Positions 15,882 to 23,300 of a stretch of DNA of 64,000 nucleotides are shown here, one piece after another (within the stretch, counting starts at the first letter, position 1; each line of letters opens with the position of its first letter). The notes under the pieces were generated by a model. It did no database searches. It saw only the letters and a program-made list of their open reading frames with translations, and was not told the DNA's origin. A program made the position numbers and the translations under genes. The stretch spans positions 1 to 64,000 of the forward strand of contig CAJUMJ010000019.1 in the NCBI GenBank assembly GCA_910587095.1, written 5' to 3'. The DNA comes from an uncultured Lachnospiraceae bacterium. Lineage in GTDB: Bacteria > Bacillota > Clostridia > Lachnospirales > Lachnospiraceae.

Positions 15882-17909
15882 ATGGCAAACAGGAAAAATA
15901 TCGGACTTGGCGTTGCGGCTGTGGCGGCTGCAGGAGCAGGCGCGGCATTGGCGGCGAAGAGTTTAAAAAAGAGCGCTCATGTGCAGACGGAGCAGGGGCA
16001 TATGACGGACGACGGTTTTGACATGGATAACGGGGAGAAAGCTTCCGGCAAGAATCGGCGGAATTACACGGATCTGGATTACCGCAACACCGAGCTTGGA
16101 CGGTATGATAAGAACAGCAAGGGGATCTATTACAGCAATGGCAACTATGAGGCGTTTGCAAGACCCCGGAAGCCGGAGGGGGTGGATGAGAAAAACGCCT
16201 ATATTGTGGGCAGTGGCCTTGCCTCCCTGGCGGCGGCGTGTTTCCTTGTACGCGACGGACAGATGCCCGGCAGCCATATCCATATTTTGGAGTCCATGGA
16301 TATTGCGGGCGGCGCCTGCGACGGCATCGACGATCCTACAAGAGGGTATGTGATGCGCGGGGGTCGGGAGATGGAGAACCATTTCGAGTGTCTGTGGGAT
16401 CTGTTCCGCAGCATCCCTTCCATCGAGACGCCGGGCGTGTCGGTGCTTGACGAATACTACTGGCTGAATAAGGAGGACCCGAACTACTCTCTCTGCCGCG
16501 CCACCGTAAACCGGGGGCAGGACGCCCACACGGACGGCAGATTCAATTTGAGCCAGAAGGGCTGTATGGAGATTATGAAACTCTTTATGACAAATGATGA
16601 GGATCTCTATGACAAGACTATTGAGGATGTTTTCGACGAGGAAGTGTTTGACTCCACTTTCTGGCTGTACTGGCGCACCATGTTCGCCTTTGAGAACTGG
16701 CACAGCGCGCTGGAAATGAAGCTGTACTTCCAGCGTTTTATCCATCATATTGCTGGTTTGCCGGATTTCAGCGCCTTGAAATTTACCAAGTACAATCAGT
16801 ATGAGTCACTGATTCTGCCAATGCAGAAGTACCTGGAGGCAGCAGGTGTGGACTTCCAGTTTAACACCGAAGTGACCAACGTGATCTTCGGATTCGAGGG
16901 GGATAAGAAGATAGCCAAGGCGATCGAGTGCAAGGTGAAAGGCGTGGAGAAAGGTATTATGTTAACCGAGCAGGACCTTGTATTCGTGACAAACGGAAGC
17001 TGTACCGAGGGAACAATCTACGGCGACCAGAACCATGCACCCAACGGGGATGCGGAGGTGCGCACGAGCGGATGCTGGAGCCTTTGGAAAAATATTGCGA
17101 AGCAGGATCCTTCCTTCGGACATCCCGAGAAGTTCTGCTCCGATGTGGCGAAGACAAATTGGGAGTCCGCCACCGTCACCACGCTGGACGACAAGATCCT
17201 TCCCTATATCGAGGCCATCTGCAAGCGTGATCCGAGAAGCGGCAAGGTAGTGACCGGCGGTATCGTGAGCTGCCAGGATTCCTCCTGGCTTTTGAGCTGG
17301 ACCATCAACAGGCAGGGGCAGTTTAAGGAGCAGGATAAGAACAAGGTCTGCGTTTGGGTGTACGGTCTTTTCACGGATGTGGAGGGCGATTATGTGAAGA
17401 AACCCATGAAGGATTGTACCGGCAAGGAGATCACGCAGGAGTGGCTCTACCATCTTGGCGTGCCGGTGGAGGAAATCGACGAGCTTGCAGAGAAGAGCGC
17501 TGTGTGCGTGCCTACCATGATGCCGTATATCACTGCTTTCTTCATGCCCAGGACAGCGGGCGACAGACCTGACGTGATTCCGGACGGATGCGTGAATTTC
17601 GCGTTTCTCGGTCAGTTTGCGCAGACCCCGAGAGACACCGTGTTCACCACCGAGTATTCCGTCAGAACTGCCATGGAAGCGGTTTACGGGCTGCTTGGCG
17701 TGGACAGAGGCGTGCCGGAAGTGTGGGGCAGTGTTTACGATATCAGAGAGCTTCTCTCCAGCAGCGTGAAGCTGATGGACGGCAAATCCCCGCTTGAAAT
17801 CAATATGGGACCGTTAAATCCCATGAAAAAGCTGTTAATGCGGTTTATCAGAGGAACGGCGATCGAGAAAGTGATGCGGGATCAGGGAGTTTTAAAGGAA
17901 GGGATGTAA
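15882..17909 (+). CDS. ohyA: Oleate hydratase (myosin-cross-reactive antigen family)
   Basis: FAD-dependent enzyme that adds water across the cis-9 double bond of oleate to give 10-hydroxystearate (EC 4.2.1.53). It detoxifies host or dietary unsaturated fatty acids. The 675-residue product has the nucleotide-binding segment NAYIVGSGLASLAAACFLVR near residue 105, the RGGREMENHFECLWDL loop and FVTNGSCTEGT. It also has an N-terminal extension with an Ala/Gly-rich hydrophobic stretch (residues ~7-25) absent from many homologues, which may tether it to the membrane. A TetR regulator lies upstream. Confidence 0.94.
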   Translation: MANRKNIGLGVAAVAAAGAGAALAAKSLKKSAHVQTEQGHMTDDGFDMDNGEKASGKNRRNYTDLDYRNTELGRYDKNSKGIYYSNGNYEAFARPRKPEGVDEKNAYIVGSGLASLAAACFLVRDGQMPGSHIHILESMDIAGGACDGIDDPTRGYVMRGGREMENHFECLWDLFRSIPSIETPGVSVLDEYYWLNKEDPNYSLCRATVNRGQDAHTDGRFNLSQKGCMEIMKLFMTNDEDLYDKTIEDVFDEEVFDSTFWLYWRTMFAFENWHSALEMKLYFQRFIHHIAGLPDFSALKFTKYNQYESLILPMQKYLEAAGVDFQFNTEVTNVIFGFEGDKKIAKAIECKVKGVEKGIMLTEQDLVFVTNGSCTEGTIYGDQNHAPNGDAEVRTSGCWSLWKNIAKQDPSFGHPEKFCSDVAKTNWESATVTTLDDKILPYIEAICKRDPRSGKVVTGGIVSCQDSSWLLSWTINRQGQFKEQDKNKVCVWVYGLFTDVEGDYVKKPMKDCTGKEITQEWLYHLGVPVEEIDELAEKSAVCVPTMMPYITAFFMPRTAGDRPDVIPDGCVNFAFLGQFAQTPRDTVFTTEYSVRTAMEAVYGLLGVDRGVPEVWGSVYDIRELLSSSVKLMDGKSPLEINMGPLNPMKKLLMRFIRGTAIEKVMRDQGVLKEGM

Positions 17910-18056
17910 AACTATACTATAAGGGAAGAGCTTGAAACGATTTACAGGCGGTGTCATGGCGCCGCCTGTTTTGCTCGTATCGTTTTCTGACAGACAGTTG
18001 GCAAAAAGCCAGTTTCTGAATTCTTCTCTGGTGGAAAATTGCAGGATATCGCTCAT
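17892..18056 (-). pseudogene. N-terminal remnant of a YdeI/OmpD-associated-type protein
   Basis: On the minus strand an ATG with GGGGGA upstream opens MSDILQFSTREEFRNWLFAN, which I recognise as the start of YdeI-like proteins. After ~26 residues the resemblance ends, and the frame runs through the oleate hydratase terminator to a stop at 17892. The rest of the ~190-residue gene is absent. It could also be a very short gene, but truncation is likelier. Confidence 0.5.
17943..17975 (+). terminator. Terminator of oleate hydratase
   Basis: ACAGGCGG near 17944-17951 pairs with CCGCCTGT at 17962-17969, followed by TTTTG. It lies 34 nt after the oleate hydratase stop. Confidence 0.7.
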
Positions 18057-18111
18057 GGTATCATCCCCCTGTGAGAAATGGGGCAGAAAACCCGCCCCGT
18101 GTTCCGATAAA

Positions 18112-18189
18112 TTTTCCTGAAGAAAACGCCGAAGGAATTTTCCTGGAGAAAACGCCGAAGGAATTTTTGTGGAGATAATTCCGAAGGAA
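18112..18189. repeat. Three tandem 26-bp units downstream of glnA
   Basis: Units at 18112-18137, 18138-18163 and 18164-18189 share the end GCCGAAGGAA or a close variant. Read on the glnA strand each contains TTCCTTCGG, a UUCG-type hairpin loop; the unit next to glnA folds best (GGAGAAAATTCC with GGAATTATCTCC). They form the 3' untranslated region of glnA. Confidence 0.75.
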
Positions 18190-18199
18190 TTTTCTCCGC

Positions 18200-19627
18200 T
18201 TATAGATCATAATACATCATAAACTCCGCAGGTGTGGGAATCTGTCCGGCCTCCTTCGCCTCCGCGCGCTTTCTTGCAATCCACACGTCAATCAGACGCC
18301 CAGGGAACACCCCGTCTTTCGTGAGATAGTCGTGGTCTTTTTCCAGTGCATCAAGCGCCTCTTCCAGCGACGTGGGAAGCCCTTTGATTTTTTTCTGCTC
18401 CTCGGCGGAGAGGGTGTAGAGGTTGAAGTCGTAGGGCCCCCAGCCGTTTTTGGCAGGATCGATCTTCTTTTCGATACCGTCCAGGCCCGCCATCAGGATC
18501 GCCGCATAAGCATAGTAAGGATTGGCGGTGGCGTCGGGGTTTCGCAGCTCGAAACGCTTTGCATCCGGGGATTTCGCGTAGGCGGGAATGCGGATGACCG
18601 CGCTGCGGTTGGAGGTGGCGTAACCGACTGTCACGGGCGCTTCATATCCGGGCACCAGTCTCTTGAAGGAATTGGTGGAAGGGTTGGTGAAAGCGCACAG
18701 CGACGCGATGTGTGAGAGCAGTCCGCCGATAAAGTAGTGGGCGGTCCGGCTTAAGCCTGAGTAGCCGTTTTCATCGTAGAAGACGGGATTGCCGTCCTTT
18801 TTAAGCAGCATATGTACATGGAGTCCGTTACCCGCTTCCTTGTAGATGGGTTTTGGCAGGAAAGTGGCTGTCTTGCCTTCCCGTGCCGCCATATTTTTGA
18901 TGATATATTTGATGATCATGGTGTTGTCCGCCATGGTGGGCATATCCGCCAACTCCACCTCGATCTCCATCTGGCCGGGACCGCCAACTTCGTGGTGGTG
19001 GTATTTCACTTTGATGCCCCAGTTTTCCATTTCCACACACATGCGGCTTCGCAGATCGTAGCCCACATCCTGCGGCGCGGCGATATGGTAACCGCCGTGG
19101 GTCACTTCGTAGCCGTTATTGCCGGGCGTATCAAGTCTGCAGTTCCAGTCAGCCTGTCTTGTATCGATGCTGTAAGCGCACTGACGGGGCGACACTTCGT
19201 AGCGGGCGGAGTCGAAGAGGTAAAACTCAAACTCGGGTCCGATCACCACCTCGTCCGCGACGCCGGTCTTTTTCATGTAATCCATGGCCCGCAGGGTCAC
19301 GTTCTTCGGGTATTGGTCAAAGGGAGTGTTTTCGCCCTTTCCGATGACACAGACGTTGCCGCACATGGTCAATGTGGGCACATCCGCGAAAGGATCCACA
19401 TAGGCGGTATCCGGGTCGGGTAAGAATATCATGTCGCTCTTCTCGACAGGTGCGTACCCGTAATTGGAACCGTCGAAGCCGATTCCGTAGACGAAGATAT
19501 TCTTGTCGAATCGCTCCACAGGTATGGTGATGTGACGCCAACGTCCGTCGATGTCGGTCATTTTGAAATCGATCATGCGGATCTCTTTCTCCTGACACAG
19601 TTTTCTGATTTCTGCACTTTTGTCCAT
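18200..19627 (-). CDS. glnA: Type I glutamine synthetase
   Basis: Makes glutamine from glutamate, ammonia and ATP (EC 6.3.1.2). The 475-residue product has the GSI landmarks: YGIGFDGSNYGY, EFEFYLFD, KYHHHEVGGPGQMEIE, NGLHVHMLL, NPSTNSFKRLVPGYEAP and SAVIRIPAY. The region that holds the adenylylation tyrosine in GSI-beta enzymes reads FNLYTL, so the tyrosine is present but the context is not the classic NLYDLP. Start ATG 19627 (MDKSAEIRKL) follows AGAGGGAT. It stands alone with its own 3' hairpins. Confidence 0.95.
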   Translation of the reverse strand: MDKSAEIRKLCQEKEIRMIDFKMTDIDGRWRHITIPVERFDKNIFVYGIGFDGSNYGYAPVEKSDMIFLPDPDTAYVDPFADVPTLTMCGNVCVIGKGENTPFDQYPKNVTLRAMDYMKKTGVADEVVIGPEFEFYLFDSARYEVSPRQCAYSIDTRQADWNCRLDTPGNNGYEVTHGGYHIAAPQDVGYDLRSRMCVEMENWGIKVKYHHHEVGGPGQMEIEVELADMPTMADNTMIIKYIIKNMAAREGKTATFLPKPIYKEAGNGLHVHMLLKKDGNPVFYDENGYSGLSRTAHYFIGGLLSHIASLCAFTNPSTNSFKRLVPGYEAPVTVGYATSNRSAVIRIPAYAKSPDAKRFELRNPDATANPYYAYAAILMAGLDGIEKKIDPAKNGWGPYDFNLYTLSAEEQKKIKGLPTSLEEALDALEKDHDYLTKDGVFPGRLIDVWIARKRAEAKEAGQIPTPAEFMMYYDL

Positions 19628-19838
19628 AAATATATCCCTCTCTTTGATTGTAAAGCGGCGTGTCGGTGCAAGATGACAGCCCATGAATTGTATGTATAAT
19701 TACACTATACTACAGAAAAAGTATGGCGGTAAAGTTGATTTTCATCTAAAAGTGCAACCTTTCTCAGGAACCGTGCGGCAGATTGGTTACATTTGGAATT
19801 ACACTACTTTTTGGATTGCTTTGAATTGGGGAAATTCG

Positions 19839-19868
19839 TTGAAAATGCGTCTGCGGAAGTGGTATACT
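19839..19868 (+). promoter_or_regulatory. Promoter of the MmcQ-like gene
   Basis: TTGAAA at 19839-19844 and TATACT at 19863-19868, spaced 18 bp, lie 80 bp before the start codon at 19949. The 260-bp stretch from 19690 otherwise holds no gene. Confidence 0.65.
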
Positions 19869-19948
19869 TGAAACACCGGGCAAAGCGGTTAAATGATTCG
19901 GATACGCTGGTTTTCCGATCGCAAAAAAAGACCGGGTATGAGGGGACT

Positions 19949-20338
19949 ATGACAACGAGAGAAGAGGCGCTGCAATATGGAATGACATTTCAGGATGTTT
20001 ACCAGGACATGCCCTTTCATGACACGAACTGGGTGTTGGTGAGGTGCGTCAGGAACAAAAAGGCGTTTTTATGGACTTATGAATACGAAGGATGTGTACG
20101 GATCAATGTGAAGGTGGATCCGGCCTGGCGTGATTTCTGGCGGCAGACTTATGAATCGGTGATTCCGGGGTATCATCAGAACAAGGAACACTGGAACACG
20201 GTGATTTTGGACGGTACGATACCGGACGATGATGTCAGGCGCATGATTGCGGAGAGCTATGATCTGGTGGCGGGAGTAAAAAGAAAAGGGATGTGCGTGG
20301 ACTATGCAAAAAATGAAAAGTATAAGGATATGGAATAA
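19949..20338 (+). CDS. MmcQ/YjbR-family protein
   Basis: A 129-residue protein of the MmcQ/YjbR (CyaY-like fold) family: MTTREEALQYGMTFQDVYQD, then FHDTNWVLVRCVRNKKAFLW, and NKEHWNTVILDGTIPDDDV near the C-terminus. Members are annotated as possible DNA-binding proteins, but the biochemical role is unsettled. ATG 19949 sits behind GAGGGG; a longer upstream frame has no site and covers the promoter. Its 3' end overlaps the start of the giant CAP-domain gene by 35 nt, so the two may be translated together. Confidence 0.82.
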   Translation: MTTREEALQYGMTFQDVYQDMPFHDTNWVLVRCVRNKKAFLWTYEYEGCVRINVKVDPAWRDFWRQTYESVIPGYHQNKEHWNTVILDGTIPDDDVRRMIAESYDLVAGVKRKGMCVDYAKNEKYKDME

Positions 20339-23300
20339 GAGAAGGTGGAGCAGAGCGCTCGCGGCGGCGCTCGCGGCGGTTTTGTGGATGGAAGGAGGCT
20401 GTGGCGCCGTGTATGCCATAGAACCTGCGGCTGCAGGGGATCCGGCCGTGTACGCGCCAAAAGAGCCGGAAACCGAGGCGGAGGATACCGTTAATGACGG
20501 GGAAAAGGAGCCGACGGCAGGGGAGAGTCCCGGAGCCGGCGGTGAGACTCCCGAGGAAGGAGATAGTCCCGGAGCCGGTGAGGAGAAGCCAGGTGAGGAA
20601 GAAACACCCGGAGCCGACGGGGAGAAACCGGAGGAAGGAGATAGTCCCGGAGCCGGCGAGGAGGAGACGCCCGAGGAGGGAGAGAAGCCCGGAGCCGGCG
20701 GTGAGGAGACGCCCGAGGAGGGAGAGAAGCCCGGAGCCGGCGGTGAGACTCCCGAGGAAGGGGAGACGCCCGGAGCCGGTGAGGAGACGCCCGAGGAGGG
20801 AGAAACGCCCGGAGCCGGTGAGAAGGAACCTTTGCCGGAACCGGTAGAGACTGTCTCGGGAAATACGCCGGATACGGTGCCGGAGGAGCCTTCGGAGGAA
20901 GAGTCTTTGGAAGAGCCGCTCTATGAGGGAGGCAGCGTTTTGGGCGAGCCGCCGCTTGCCATAGAGGGATTCGGCGGGGCAAAGGGTCTTTCCTATAGCG
21001 GCGCCGATTTTATGGCGGGGGCTGAGGGGCTGACGAGACAGACGCCCAGCGCGGCGCAGATCATTGCGCGCTATGAGGCGTATCCGTGGAATCTGACTAC
21101 GGAAAATACTTACAGCGATAAGCCCTCCACGAAAAGTCCCTACAAGGCGGGACATCTGACAGGCAAGAGTCTGGAAAACGCCTTGAATCTTCTGAATTTT
21201 ATCCGCTATGTGGCGGGTATTCCGGCCGATGTGACGCTGGACGAAGACTATATAGCGAAAAACCAGGCAGGGTCGCTTATAAACTGTATAAACGGTGTGC
21301 TGTCCCATACGCCCGATAAACCGGAAGGGTTTACGACGGACGAGGAAACGGAGCTTTATGAGCTGGGAAAAAGCGGCTGCTCGAGCAGCAATATTGCGTC
21401 GGGATATGGAAATATTGCGCGCAGCCTTTTGGACGGCTGGATGTATGACGGGGATTCCTCCAATATTGACCGAATGGGTCACCGCAGATGGGTTTTAAAT
21501 CCGGCCATGACCAAAACCGGTTTCGGCGCCGTGGGGGCATATTCCTCAATGTACGCCTTTGACAGAAGCGGAAGTTCGGTCACCGATTTCGTGGCGTGGC
21601 CCGCCCAGACTATGCCGATCGAGCTGATGAACGGTTCGGGGACGCCCTGGACGGTGAGCCTTGGAAGCGACTACAAGGAGGTGGATTTGGACAAGGTGTC
21701 CGTCACGCTTCGCGATGTCTCCGGCAACAAGACATGGACTTTCTCAAAGCTGAACGCGAACGGATACTTCAAGGTGAACACAGACTATTACGGGATGCCA
21801 AACTGTATCATCTTCCGTCCAAACGGCGTAAGCTATAATAAGACTTCCCGGTTTCAGGTCACGATAAAAGGGCTTACGGATCAGGACGGGGAGGAGACAT
21901 CCCTGAGTTATTATGTAAACCTATTTTCCCTGAGCGACAAGCCGGAGGAGCCGGAGGAAGTTACGGAGGTTACTCTCAATAAGCAAAAGCTTCATTTGCT
22001 GACAGGGCAGCAGGACACACTTCTGGCGACGGTTAAGCCGGACAATGCGGTGAATCGATCCCTGACCTGGAGAACCGGGAACGAGGCGGTAGCCAAAGTT
22101 GACGCGCAGGGAAAAGTGGAGGCCGTGGGCGTGGGTGCGACGGAAATATCCGCCACGGCGGCAAATGGCGTACAGGCCGTCTGCACCGTGAAAGTGTCGG
22201 ATTACACTCTGGTTTCGGATGCCCCGGGCTTTCAATTTGACAAGGAGACGATGACGGGCAGTCTGTCTTTTGACTTGAAGACGGATATGACGGCAAAAAA
22301 ACTGGTGGTCATGGACGGCAGCCTGGAGTCCACGGATAAAATTGAATGGACCAGCGATGACGGGAACGTAGCCTCTGTGGCGGGCGGAACGGTGACGCCT
22401 ACAGGCATTGGGGAGACTGTGATATGGGCTTCTGTGGATAACGGCTTTCATGTCCTGGCTTGTGAGGTGTGTGTGGAGGATTCCGCTCTGCCGACGATAT
22501 CGCTTCGCGAGGATACGGTTACGCTTCATAGGAGGAAAAACCAGGAGGGGAGTTTGGAGGGGGATACCAGGCAGTTGAAGGTTTACCTGACTCCGGCCGA
22601 CAGCCGATGGAAGAAGGTAAAATGGAAATCCGGCAATGCGGCGGTGGCGGCGCTTGTCCTGGACGACGGGCAGACGGCGGCGGAGGTTTCGGGGAGCTCG
22701 ACGGTTCTTGTGCGGGCCACGGGAGAGGGCACGACAAAGATAACCGCCGTGATTACGGATGATGACGGCAAGGATGTGGTGATAGACGGAAAGAGGGCGG
22801 AAGCCGTCTGCACGGTGACGGTGAAAAGGGAGGCGGAACTTCAGGAGAAGGATATTCCCATACCTGTCGCCTTGATCAACACGCAGACTACGCTGCGCGA
22901 CGTTGCGCTTCCCGTGGGCTGGAGCTTTAAATATCCGGATACGGCTTTGTCTCAGTTTGCGGGAATGCGTTCAAAAAAGTTTGCGGCGGTATATATGCCC
23001 GAGGGGGCAGGCTCGGATACCGTGCCTGCTGAGACGCTGCTGGAAGTCTGTTTCCTGCATGTGGAAAATATTTCCGTAAAACTGCGGACGGAGGAGGGAA
23101 AAGAGTACACGGATTCCGTTCTCTGCCAGGGACAGAAGGTGAAGTGTTATGTAAACTATTCCTTTGACGATGCTTTACGTCGTTTTGAGAATGACGAAAA
23201 GTATGGCGGGAATGTCTATTTTAAGGAGCAGAAGGAAAAACTGCTCGGAGAACTTGAAAAAGGCATTACGTGGAGCAGCGGCAACGCCGGAGTTTTGCTG

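Noticed and set aside
19690..19730. TGTATAATTACA as a GlnR/TnrA site upstream of glnA
   Set aside because: The symmetry exists but the spacing does not fit the TGTnAn7TnACA consensus, so I do not claim nitrogen-regulator control.
20235..21482. A 415-codon minus-strand frame with LLTGSGR-type repeats
   Set aside because: It is the antisense reading of the acidic linker repeat of the CAP protein; the repeats come from the coding strand.
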